From: Actinomycetota bacterium
GTDB lineage: Bacteria > Actinomycetota > Acidimicrobiia > Acidimicrobiales > Palsa-688
NCBI GenBank assembly: GCA_021323695.1
Contig: JAJPKN010000073.1
Coordinates: 1-64,000 of the forward strand
Direction: 5' to 3'
Length of the DNA: 64,000 bases
Below, piece after piece: positions 49,347 to 57,062 of this stretch. The notes beneath the pieces were generated by a model. That model saw nothing but the letters and a program-made list of their open reading frames with translations, had not been told where the DNA came from and searched no databases. Each line of letters begins with the position of its first letter. The stretch's first letter is position 1. Made by a program: the position numbers and the translations under genes.

Positions 49347-49829
49347 ATGCTTACCCGCTTTGACCCCGTGGTTGACTTCGAGCGCATCACCTCTGAGCTG
49401 CTCAGCCCCCTGACCCGACGGTCGGCTGGGATGCCTCTCGATGCCTACCGGCACGAGGACAACTGGGTCGTGAAGGTCGACCTGCCCGGAGTCGACCCCA
49501 AGACGATAGATGTCACCGTGGACCGCAACGTGCTGCGGATCGAGGCCACCCGGGACTGGCAGCCCGACGAGGGCGACAAGGTCCTGGCGCTCGAGAGGCC
49601 CCGGGGCAGCTTCAGCCGCCAGCTGATGCTAGGCGAGGACCTCGACGCCAGTGCCATCAGCGCCGAGTACCGGGACGGGGTGCTGACCCTGGTCCTGCCG
49701 GTCGCCGAGCAGGCCAAGCCGAGGAAGGTGGCCATCACTACGGCGCCCTCGGCCGCCACGACCAGCATCACCACCGGGGCCCCGGGCAACGTGGTCGAGG
49801 TACAGGGCACCGAGCACCCTGCCGACTGA
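49347..49829 (+). CDS. Hsp20/alpha-crystallin family small heat shock protein
   Basis: A 160-residue ATP-independent chaperone. MLTRFDPVVDFERI starts the family; the alpha-crystallin domain runs from about residue 32 (DAYRHEDNWVVKVDLPGVDPKTIDVTV) through EYRDGVLTLVLPVAE and KPRKVAI, followed by a Thr/Ala-rich tail. ATG 49347 has a strong AAGGAGGAG at 49332-49340; the longer frame from 49305 ignores it. The gene is preceded by an A/T-rich regulatory region and followed by a large hairpin. Confidence 0.93.
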   Translation: MLTRFDPVVDFERITSELLSPLTRRSAGMPLDAYRHEDNWVVKVDLPGVDPKTIDVTVDRNVLRIEATRDWQPDEGDKVLALERPRGSFSRQLMLGEDLDASAISAEYRDGVLTLVLPVAEQAKPRKVAITTAPSAATTSITTGAPGNVVEVQGTEHPAD

Positions 49830-49893
49830 TGGCGGCCTGTCGTGAGCTAAGTTGACGCGAGCAGCCGGGTAACGGGTACCGCAAGGCCCAACC

Positions 49894-49942
49894 GGGACGA
49901 GCGCCCACTGCTGGCCAGGCGTGGCCGCAGTGGGCTCGTCCC
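49894..49942. terminator. long hairpin terminator between convergent genes
   Basis: Arms 49894-49911 and 49927-49942 pair over 16 bp (GGGACGAG...CCCACTGC with its complement) with a two-base bulge and a 15-nt loop. It lies between the hsp20 stop and the stop of the minus-strand pseudogene. No T-tract, but the stem is very stable and likely stops transcription from both sides. Confidence 0.6.
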
Positions 49943-49954
49943 CAGGTTGGCGGC

Positions 49955-50511
49955 TCAAAGCGCCCTGGCGACAGCCCGGGAGAACGCGACGAGCCTCGGG
50001 CCAGAGCTGGCCACAGGCACGTTGATCTGGAAGATGGTCGTGCCTACGCGCGCGATCAGCACTCCTACGGATGTCGTGGTGGCCATGAACGCCTCTGTGC
50101 CCACGCCGCTGACGAAGCTCATGTGGGACAAGCCCTCAGACTTCGTCCATGCCTTTTGCTCTGCAGTGAACGTGCTCGCCGTGCCCAGCCCGCTCCGGTA
50201 CTGGACGATGACCACGAACGGCCTGGGGTGAGCCCGGCTTATGTAAAGGCACATGGTCATCCAGCCTTTCGGCCCCCAACTGTCACGGGTATGGGCTTGT
50301 CGGCATAACCGACCTCGGGGTGCACTTGGACGCCCACGAACTTGCTGACTTGGGCGCTCGACATTGGCCAAGAGCAAGTCGGCCGTTGCAGCTCGGGGGT
50401 GAGGCCAGCGGCTCCTGCGGTGGCCGGGACCAGTACCCCTGGGCTGCTCAGGGCCGTGGCGGCTACGAGCATGCAGGCTCGGCCAAGCAGCCCACGACGT
50501 CTTCGGGTCAT
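49955..50511 (-). pseudogene. secreted protein gene broken by a frameshift
   Basis: The N-terminal half begins at ATG 50511 with a strong GAGGAGG and a clear signal peptide (MTRRRRGLLGRACMLVAATAL...), then CSWPMSSAQVSKFVGVQVHPEVGY, which resembles secreted DUF3558-like proteins. The frame stops at 50257, but the similarity continues in the +1 frame (WGPKGWMTMCLYISR...) to a stop at 49955. The shift falls at a run of five C (50274-50278). The repaired product would be about 185 residues with paired Cys. It could be a real pseudogene, a phase-variable run, or a sequencing error. Confidence 0.7.
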
Positions 50512-50993
50512 CTTTGTCCTCCTCGGCAAGCTCTGCTTGGGACCAGGCCACCGGTGGGTCGCGGGGGCTGGTCGGTCATCTTGTTGGTGACGGCCCGCTC
50601 TCAGGGGAGCGCCCTCAACGTGACCGTAAGCCCTCCACCTGTGGGCTGCATCGGGTGCCTACCCCATTGCTAGCGGTTGAGGTGTACCTAACGCCCGACG
50701 GGCGGCCGGAGGCCAGCCAGGCCCTGCCTCGGCTTGCGACGGCATGGGACAAGCCAGCCGCAGCGCCTGCACTCGCTCCTCCCAATGGGCAAGCCAGCGA
50801 GGGTCGTGCACCCCAAGGCCCGCTGCCGCGTGCTCGCGAGCTGGCCGTTCGCTGCTTGCCGGGCGCGGGGCCGACCACGCAACGCTTCGGCCAGCCTGGG
50901 TTGCACTCGTGCCTGCACGGGGCACGGTCTCAGGCCGGAGGCCCGAGGTCCCCGTAGCTCGACCTGCTCGAAACAGGCTCAGGTGCGCGACAC
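50512..50993. other. no gene recognised
   Basis: About 480 bp between the frameshifted gene and the transposase remnant. Several ORFs are open but none has family similarity or coherent codon use. Probably decayed sequence of the mobile-element region. Confidence 0.5.
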
Positions 50994-50994
50994 C

Positions 50995-51492
50995 AACCGC
51001 CGGGCCTGCCTACCTGCCCACTTCATGAGAAACGTGCTGGCCAAGGTGCCCAAGGCCTAGGCGGAGGTGGCCGCTGCGGCGATCCGCACCATCTTTGCCC
51101 AGCCCGACGCTGAGCACCCCCACCGTCTGCTGGAGGAGGTTGTCCACATGCTGTCCGGCCAGTTCCCCGAGGTGGCCAGGATCCTCGCCGACGCGGCGCC
51201 GGACCTGCTCGCCTTCAGCGCCTTTCCCCAGGCCCACTGGCGCAAGCTGTGGTCGGCCAATCCCCTCGAGCGCCTGAACGGCGAGATCAAGCGACGCACC
51301 AAGGTGGTCGGCATAGTCCCCAACGACGCCGCGGTGGCGAGGCTTCCGACCGCCGTCGTGGTCGAGTTCCACGACGAGTGGGCGGTGGCCGAACGCCACT
51401 ACCTGTCCGAGGAGCCCATGGCCAAGATCGCCGTCATGCAGCCTCCACCGGTCGCTACGAAGACCCACAAGGCGCTCGCAGCCACAGCGTGA
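50995..51492 (+). pseudogene. IS256-family transposase remnant (C-terminal part)
   Basis: One frame from about 50995 to 51492 reads like the C-terminal third of an IS256/Mutator transposase: HFMRNVLAKVPKA, then an in-frame TAG (51058-51060), then AEVAAAAIRTIFAQPDAE, FPQAHWRKLWSANPLERLNGEIKRRT and FHDEWAVAERHYL. The catalytic Glu region (NPLERLNGEIKRR) is present, but the two upstream Asp residues and the whole N-terminal part are missing. No inverted repeats are visible. Dead element. Confidence 0.88.
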
Positions 51493-51567
51493 CAGACTGG
51501 TTCAGCGGCGAGGTCCAGCCCAAGCCGATATACCACTCCGCGGGGCGCAGCCGTCCCAAGGTCTGCG

Positions 51568-51573
51568 TACACT
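51568..51573 (+). promoter_or_regulatory. -10 element of a leaderless promoter (TACACT)
   Basis: TACACT, seven bases, then ATG 51581 of the 282-residue gene, with no Shine-Dalgarno sequence. Confidence 0.55.
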
Positions 51574-51580
51574 CGGAGCC

Positions 51581-52429
51581 ATGCCGGCGTTCCAGGTCGC
51601 AGACGGCCCGAGGCTCGTAGTAGAGGGCCCGAAGCTTGACCTCATATTGGAGGGTGAACCTGGCACGATAGCGCTCGCCTCCTTCATCAGGGCGCTCGAC
51701 AATGCCCGGGCAGTGATACAGGGGGTGGACACCGCGCTGACGCTCAGCAAGAGCGGCATCGTCGAGTGGTACGTGCAGGATCTGCGCATGGGGAGCCTCC
51801 AGGCCACCCTCGTCGCGAGGCCACGTCGTGGTACTGCCCTCGCGTACTCGCCTGCCAAGGCTGACGAGATCGCGACCGCCGTCGTCTCGGGCATGAAGCA
51901 GGTCGAAGAGGCGGCAACGGTACCCGACCTCTTCCCCGAGCAGAGCATGCGTCGGTTGCAGTACCTCGGCAACCTGATGCGCAAGAACGGAGCTAGCGCG
52001 TTTAGGGCAGTGAAGACAGACGATCAACTCCAAGCTCGCGTCACTGCCGCCGCCGCCGAGCACGCCAAGGAAGCATTGAAACCGCGCTACTCCGCCAGCG
52101 GCTCCGTTGTCGGTCGGTTAGACGTGGTCAGCGTTCACCGAGGTCGGCTGTTCACGGTCTATGACGAGATCCATCGTCGGCCGGTCCGAGGAAGTTTCGC
52201 TGACGAGATCATGCCGCTGGTCAAGGAGGCGTTGGGCAAGCGCGTCCTGGCAGGCGGGATCATCAAGCGTAACAGCGCTCACCAGATGGTGAGCGTATTT
52301 GTTGAGAACCTTGAGATCATGCCAGAAGACCGTGACCTGCCCACCGTGGCTGAGCTGGTGGGCTCAGATCCTGAGTTCACGGGGGGCCTCCCGGCTGCCG
52401 AGTGGGTCCGAAGGGCGCGTGAAGCGTGA
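51581..52429 (+). CDS. 282-residue protein of unknown function, partner of a PIN toxin
   Basis: A 282-residue soluble protein. The first ~90 residues look beta-rich (LDLILEGEPGTIALASFIRAL, GIVEWYVQDLRMGSLQATLVARP); a helical middle follows; the C-terminal third (GSVVGRLDVVSVHRGRLFTVYD, ALGKRVLAGGIIKRN) looks like a small beta barrel. No DNA-binding motif typical of VapB antitoxins is obvious, and it is three times their size. Translation of the PIN gene is coupled by GTGA overlap, so it is a candidate noncanonical antitoxin or partner. Codon use is visibly less GC-rich than in the core genes, suggesting transfer. Confidence 0.7.
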   Translation: MPAFQVADGPRLVVEGPKLDLILEGEPGTIALASFIRALDNARAVIQGVDTALTLSKSGIVEWYVQDLRMGSLQATLVARPRRGTALAYSPAKADEIATAVVSGMKQVEEAATVPDLFPEQSMRRLQYLGNLMRKNGASAFRAVKTDDQLQARVTAAAAEHAKEALKPRYSASGSVVGRLDVVSVHRGRLFTVYDEIHRRPVRGSFADEIMPLVKEALGKRVLAGGIIKRNSAHQMVSVFVENLEIMPEDRDLPTVAELVGSDPEFTGGLPAAEWVRRAREA

Positions 52430-52944
52430 CCAACGAGAAGGCTTACGTCAAGCCCTACCTTGACACCTCCGTGTACGTTGCGGCCATCAAGGGACCGACT
52501 ACTGAGGACCCCGCAAGAGTGAGACGGTCGGCTGAGGTCTTAAGACAAGCCGAGGCGGGACGCCTCCAGGTCGTCGCCAGCACTTTTGTCTTGGCCGAAG
52601 TCATCCGTGATCGAGGCGAATCGGCACCTTTGGACGCGTCCAAGGAAACGCTCGTCGACAAGTTCTTCCAGCGACAGTTCATATCGTGGGTAGAGCTTGA
52701 TGTCACCGGAGCCCGGGAGGCTCGAAAACTCGCTCGTCGTTTCAGCCTCAAGCCTGCCGACGCGGTCCACCTTGCCGCGGCCATCAGAGGCAACGCTGAT
52801 GTATTTTTTACGTGGGACGAGCGCTTCATCAATAACACCGGTGGCGCTGTCGACAACTTGGCAGTTACGTTCCCGTACGTCTTCCAAGGACCACAGGGCC
52901 GGTTGCCGCTCGACCTTTTTGCGGCGGCCTCCGATAGTGAGTAG
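52426..52944 (+). CDS. PIN-domain ribonuclease, VapC-like toxin
   Basis: A 172-residue PIN-domain protein. The metal-binding acids are Asp13 (YLDTSVYVAA), Glu58 (VLAEVI), Asp112 (PADAVHLAAA) and Asp131 (TWDERF), a full set, so it should be an active Mg-dependent RNase. GTG 52426 overlaps the upstream stop. The C-terminal ~30 residues after FPYVF extend past the usual VapC end and run into the likely left end of the IS66 element. Lower GC than surroundings. Confidence 0.85.
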   Translation: MTNEKAYVKPYLDTSVYVAAIKGPTTEDPARVRRSAEVLRQAEAGRLQVVASTFVLAEVIRDRGESAPLDASKETLVDKFFQRQFISWVELDVTGAREARKLARRFSLKPADAVHLAAAIRGNADVFFTWDERFINNTGGAVDNLAVTFPYVFQGPQGRLPLDLFAAASDSE

Positions 52945-54498
52945 TCAAGCTTGCGGTGTTTTCTCGCCCGTACTTGGATAGCGCCTTCTGACCAGGGGCT
53001 TCGCGCGGATCGCGCGACCATCCACCACTGAGGGCCCACCTACCTGCTAGCAAGGTGGCGTGCGCCTAGAGGAGCGTGTCGCCGAACTGGAGGGCATTGT
53101 CGCCCATTTCCGCCAGACTGTGGCCGAGCTCCAAGAGGAACTGCGCAAGAGGGACCGTACGATCAGCGCCCAGGCCGAGCGGATAAAGGAACTGGAGGCT
53201 GCGCTCGAAGAGTTCCACCGAGCGGGCAAGCGCCAGGCCTCACCGTTCTCCAAGGGGGAGCCGAAGCCAGACCCCAAGCGCCCAGGCCGCAAGTCTGGCG
53301 ACGCGCACGGCCGTCACGGCCACCGCATGGCACCAGCCGGCCCGCCGGACCGGGAGCTCGACGCTTCCTTACCGAGCTGTTGCCCCGACTGCGGCGGTGA
53401 GGTAGAGCACGAGCGTGACGCCGAGCAGTGGCAGGTCGACCTGGGCGAGCCACAGGTGGTCAAGACCCGTTTCCGGGTAGCGGTCGGCCGCTGCAAGAAA
53501 TGTGGCAAGCGCGTCCAGGGCCGTCACCCCGAGCAGACCTCCGACGCCTTGGGCGCAGCGGGCTCCCAGGTAGGGCCCACAGCCAAGGCCTGGGCCAGCT
53601 TCTTGCACTACAACCTCGGGCTTTCCTGGGTGAAGGTGTCCAGGCTGCTCACCCGCCTGGGCGTGCCGGCCACCGCCGGCGCGCTCTGCCAGGCGTCGGT
53701 GCACCAGGCCTGCACGGACTTGGTGCCCGTGCACCAAGAGCTCGTGAGAGTGGCCAACTCTTCGCCCGTCCTCGTAATGGACGAAACGGGCTGGCGCCTA
53801 AACGGCGGTCACGCATGGCTCTGGGAAGCGACCAACGCGGTCGTGACGCTCTACTGGGTGGCCCGGGGCAGGGGCTTCGAGCAGGCCTGCGAAGTTATCG
53901 ACGCCGGCTACGACGGCACGATCGTGCGCGACGGGTGGTGCGTCTACCCCTGCTACGAAAAGGCCAAGCACCAAACGTGCCTTGGGCACTTACTGCGCAG
54001 GGCGAAGCACCTCTGCGATGACCTCCCCCGCTGGGCGAGGCCGTTGCCCGAAGCCGCCAAGGTGCTCCTGAAAGACTCACTGGCAGCCCGGGAACTGGCA
54101 TCGGCGGAACGCGCGAAAGCTGCTGCCGAGCTGGCCGAGAGGCTGGAGTCCCTCTGCCGGGCCGAGACGGGCCACGAAGAAGTACGCAAGTTCCTGGCCC
54201 ACCTGGAGCGAGAAGCGCCGGCCATGCTCACCTTCCTCTACGACGAGAGAGTCGACGCAACGAACTGGCGGGCCGAGCAAGGTATCCGCCCGGCCGTCGT
54301 GAACCGCAAGGTCTGGGGCGGCAACCGCACCGACAGGGGTGCGAGGGCACAGTCCACGATGATGAGCGTGATCCGCACCGCTGCCCAGCACGGCGTGGAC
54401 GCGATCGACTACCTCACCGCTCGTGCCCGCAGCCCCGACTCCGGGCTCGCCATCCTGCTCGGCTGAGCCAACGACCCCCTGACCCCACTAAGGAGGCC
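52926..54498 (+). mobile_element. IS66-family element (single-transposase type), about 1.57 kb
   Basis: Contains one complete IS66 transposase and no tnpA or tnpB, as in the ISBst12-like subgroup of about 1.6 kb. Candidate imperfect terminal repeats are GGCCTCC..TAGTGAG at 52926-52941 and, inverted, GGCCTCC.TAGTGGGG at 54498-54483. If right, the left end covers the last codons of the PIN gene. No target duplication could be confirmed by eye, so the ends are tentative. Confidence 0.5.
53060..54466 (+). CDS. IS66 family transposase
   Basis: A 468-residue DDE transposase. An N-terminal coiled coil (about residues 1-55, LEERVAELEGIVAHFRQ...) and a basic linker precede a zinc finger (CCPDCGGEV and CKKCGKRVQ) and the catalytic core: Asp in VMDETGWRLNG, Asp in IVRDGWCVYPCYEKAKHQ, Glu in DATNWRAEQGIRPAV with KVWGGNRTDRGA. 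No stops or shifts, so it may still be active. GTG 53060 is the first start before the coiled coil. Confidence 0.92.
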   Translation: MRLEERVAELEGIVAHFRQTVAELQEELRKRDRTISAQAERIKELEAALEEFHRAGKRQASPFSKGEPKPDPKRPGRKSGDAHGRHGHRMAPAGPPDRELDASLPSCCPDCGGEVEHERDAEQWQVDLGEPQVVKTRFRVAVGRCKKCGKRVQGRHPEQTSDALGAAGSQVGPTAKAWASFLHYNLGLSWVKVSRLLTRLGVPATAGALCQASVHQACTDLVPVHQELVRVANSSPVLVMDETGWRLNGGHAWLWEATNAVVTLYWVARGRGFEQACEVIDAGYDGTIVRDGWCVYPCYEKAKHQTCLGHLLRRAKHLCDDLPRWARPLPEAAKVLLKDSLAARELASAERAKAAAELAERLESLCRAETGHEEVRKFLAHLEREAPAMLTFLYDERVDATNWRAEQGIRPAVVNRKVWGGNRTDRGARAQSTMMSVIRTAAQHGVDAIDYLTARARSPDSGLAILLG

Positions 54499-54938
54499 AT
54501 CAACACAAAGACTTTCCACCCCTATGCCGACGCGCCGCGAAATGCGCTAAACAAGTACTCTCGCCCTTCTGGACGGGTAGTTGCGGTTGTCGAACGCAAT
54601 CTTGGCGATTGGTAGCGGGGCGGCACGAGGCCCCTCGGGGTGCCACCTCCTGCTCCAGGTCCGCACCGGGTGCTGGCTAAGACCCTCGTCGAAGACTTCC
54701 ACCGCTGGTACCCAGACTTCGCACATGGAACGGAGGGCTACCGCCCACCGGCGTGGAGGACTTGCACCCCTGCCGGGACCTGACGCCCTCCGTCGCCTCG
54801 GACAACGCCCAGCCATCGTAGACCCCAGCACGCTCAGGTTCACCGAAACACATCCCGACCGAGGTTGTTTGCTCCGCTCCTACCGGAACCCCGTCCATGA
54901 GACCAGGCCAGGGCTGAGGTGGGATGGCCACGAAACAC
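54499..54938. other. no gene recognised
   Basis: About 440 bp between the IS66 element and the G1 peptidase stop. ORFs on both strands lack coherent composition, and a hairpin-prone GC block lies near 54620-54650. Probably flanking remnant DNA. Confidence 0.5.
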
Positions 54939-56588
54939 TTACCCGGAAGGGGTGGTCTCGTAGATCTGACGGTACTTTCCTATAGGTGCTGGCAGCTGGC
55001 CCAGACGTCTGGCCATAGGTGACAGACTCGGCCGCCACGGGCCATTCGTAGTCCCTGTGTAAGAGGTGCTGAAGGCGCCCGCAGAATAATTCGAAGGCGT
55101 CGAAACAGCCTGACCATACTGCCACATGGTTAATGACAACAAAGTCGTGTTGCTACCGGCGATTCCCAGACCGGAGAACTGGATCGCAGGTGAATAGGGC
55201 GCCAACGGGCAGATGTAGCTTCCTGATTGCAGGGAGCCCAGCTGCGCGTCGGCGCAGTAAGGGGTCGAGTACGCTTCAGTGACCCACTCGGCAGAGCCAA
55301 GGGGGCCGTCGTATGGTTGCTCGACCGAAAAGCCCTCACCGTTGGTGCTGTCGGTGAGGGATATCTCCCAGTCGCCTGAGCTGAGCTGCCATATGGTGAC
55401 CGTTACCGAGTCCCCAGCGTTCACTGTAACGCTGTAGTCCGGCGTAGACGGGGCGGGCAAGTTCTCCCACCAGGGCCAGGTGTAGAACTCTCCTTGCGTG
55501 CACGTGCCGGTGGAGGGGTTCTGCATGGTCTCGCTCACCCCTGCTTGAATCAGGTTGCTGTTGCCCCAGCCGTCGATACCGACCCACTCAGAGAGGGCGT
55601 CTTCGCAATTAGCGGCAGTGGTTATGTACGGTACTGTGAACGTGCCCTTCACCTCCGTGAACGTGCCACCCCCAGCAACATAACCCGACCAGTTATTCGA
55701 GTTCTCGGCAGGGGGTACGCTGGTGGCAGGGGCCAGAGTCGTGGCTGGGGCGGCGGTGGTGGCAGGGGCCAGAGTCGTGGCTGGGGCGACGGTGGTGGCA
55801 GCTGCTGGCGGCGCTGTTGTAGGAGTTGCCTGGCTCAAGGCTGCCAGGCCAACGTAAAAGGGCGCAGTCCAGCGGGAAGTTCCGCTCCGTGCCACCAGCG
55901 CAAAGGCAATCGTTCGCTGAATCGGCGTCGGGTTACCGCCCACCGTGATATGGGCCGTGAACGTAGACGTGCACGGCCTGACATTGTTGGCGTAAACGAC
56001 CGGGAAAGACTGTTTCGACAGCAGGACCAGCTGGCACAACTTCGCGTGCTTGAGCGTAGCCCTCACAGTCACCTGACCGCCGTGCGGCGGCACTTCGCTC
56101 GGAGCCGCAATGACGCGTAGGACTTCAGGTGGCAGCTGCGCGGCTAATGCTAGGTAGAAACGACCGACGTAGGACGAGGACGCGTTACGCGCTACTAGCG
56201 CGAACGCGACTGAGCGTTCCAGGTGGGCCGGGTTGGGGCCAATGGTGATATGAGCGGAATAGGACCCATCGCGACAGGCGCTCGTCGGGTTGTGCGAGTA
56301 GATCACCGGGAAGGACTGGTGTGAAAGGACGCGGAGTTCGCACGTGGTGGCGTGCTCGACCCGGCCGCGCACCGTAACCACGCCACCTGAGGCCGACAAA
56401 GTGGCTGGCGTTGCTCTGACGGAGAGCACCACGGCGTGCCCTGCTGAGGTCTGGTACACAGAATTGGCGGCGTTGGGCGTGGCCAATGCAATTACGACAG
56501 GCGGCAAGACAAGTATCAACACCCAACCGGGGCGACGTCCCGCGAGGACCGACCCTCTTCGTCGCGTTGGGGTCGTTGGTCGGCTCAT
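54939..56588 (-). CDS. secreted G1-family glutamic peptidase (eqolisin type)
   Basis: A 549-residue secreted protease. A signal-like helix (about 20-40) is followed by two ~85-residue repeats, each with HATTCELRVLSHQSFPVIY- or HAKLCQLVLLSKQSFPVVY-like cores and ending FALVAR (Ig-like, cystine-containing), a Thr/Ala/Pro-rich linker, then the G1 domain: NSNNWSGYVAGG, SEWVGIDGWG, LIQAGV (the probable catalytic Gln) and SAEWVTEAYS (Glu). Eqolisins act at acid pH, consistent with an acidophile. The tail after GAFSTSYTG is extra. ATG 56588 overlaps the upstream stop (ATGA). Confidence 0.88.
   Translation of the reverse strand: MSRPTTPTRRRGSVLAGRRPGWVLILVLPPVVIALATPNAANSVYQTSAGHAVVLSVRATPATLSASGGVVTVRGRVEHATTCELRVLSHQSFPVIYSHNPTSACRDGSYSAHITIGPNPAHLERSVAFALVARNASSSYVGRFYLALAAQLPPEVLRVIAAPSEVPPHGGQVTVRATLKHAKLCQLVLLSKQSFPVVYANNVRPCTSTFTAHITVGGNPTPIQRTIAFALVARSGTSRWTAPFYVGLAALSQATPTTAPPAAATTVAPATTLAPATTAAPATTLAPATSVPPAENSNNWSGYVAGGGTFTEVKGTFTVPYITTAANCEDALSEWVGIDGWGNSNLIQAGVSETMQNPSTGTCTQGEFYTWPWWENLPAPSTPDYSVTVNAGDSVTVTIWQLSSGDWEISLTDSTNGEGFSVEQPYDGPLGSAEWVTEAYSTPYCADAQLGSLQSGSYICPLAPYSPAIQFSGLGIAGSNTTLLSLTMWQYGQAVSTPSNYSAGAFSTSYTGTTNGPWRPSLSPMARRLGQLPAPIGKYRQIYETTPSG
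55722..55794 (-). repeat. 36-bp tandem repeat encoding the protease linker
   Basis: The segment ggtggcaggggccagagtcg, plus its flank, recurs 36 bp later and again in degenerate form. On the minus strand it encodes the TTLAPATTAAPATT-type linker between the Ig-like repeats and the peptidase domain. Confidence 0.75.
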
Positions 56589-56920
56589 TGGGAGCTGCTC
56601 GCCGGGGCAATGTACTTCAGAGTCGCCGGGGGATTGGCAGGTTGGGCGCAGCGGGCTGTTTGGTTGGCCTTGTTGGCAAGGGCATAAGCCTGCTGGATAA
56701 GGCTATCGGCTTGGTCGATGTCCAGGTTGACTTGGTTGATCACCCGGGTGATAGGCGCTTGCGCGGTTGCGAGGGTTGAGCTGAGCAACGGCAGGGGCTC
56801 GCTCGGTTGGTAACTAGGCAGCACCGCCTGGCCAGCGGCATCTATTGCCTGTTGCTGCTGGGCCTGTTGCTGGAGCACCGGTACTTCGCTGACCGTAGCC
56901 TCGTCAACTGGAACAACCAT
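56585..56920 (-). CDS. Q-rich helical protein coupled to the G1 peptidase
   Basis: A 111-residue protein without signal peptide or membrane helix. The N-terminal third is Gln-rich (VLQQQAQQQQAIDAAG), and the middle (RVINQVNLDIDQADSLIQQAYALANKANQ) looks like a helical hairpin. Its stop overlaps the peptidase start (ATGA), so the two are co-translated. It may be a chaperone or regulator for the protease, but no family is recognised. ATG 56920 is used; GTG 56878 is possible. TTGACA lies 24 bp before ATG 56920, which would put the -10 on the start codon and favours the later start. Confidence 0.62.
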   Translation of the reverse strand: MVVPVDEATVSEVPVLQQQAQQQQAIDAAGQAVLPSYQPSEPLPLLSSTLATAQAPITRVINQVNLDIDQADSLIQQAYALANKANQTARCAQPANPPATLKYIAPASSSQ

Positions 56921-57062
56921 ATGCCAGAGGCATGAGCAATTGTCAAATGTTGCGGACGGGCCTCGCTGTCAGGCCGCAACGGGCCCGGTGTCGGTGTCGT
57001 CGGTCTGGGCTGCGTCTGGCCTCCTCTCCTGCAATGTGCCGTCGAAGGTGCCATAGCTCGGC

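Noticed and set aside
54581-54985. 134-codon + strand ORF after the IS66 element
   Set aside because: Mixed composition and no recognisable domain; it runs into the antisense of the peptidase end.
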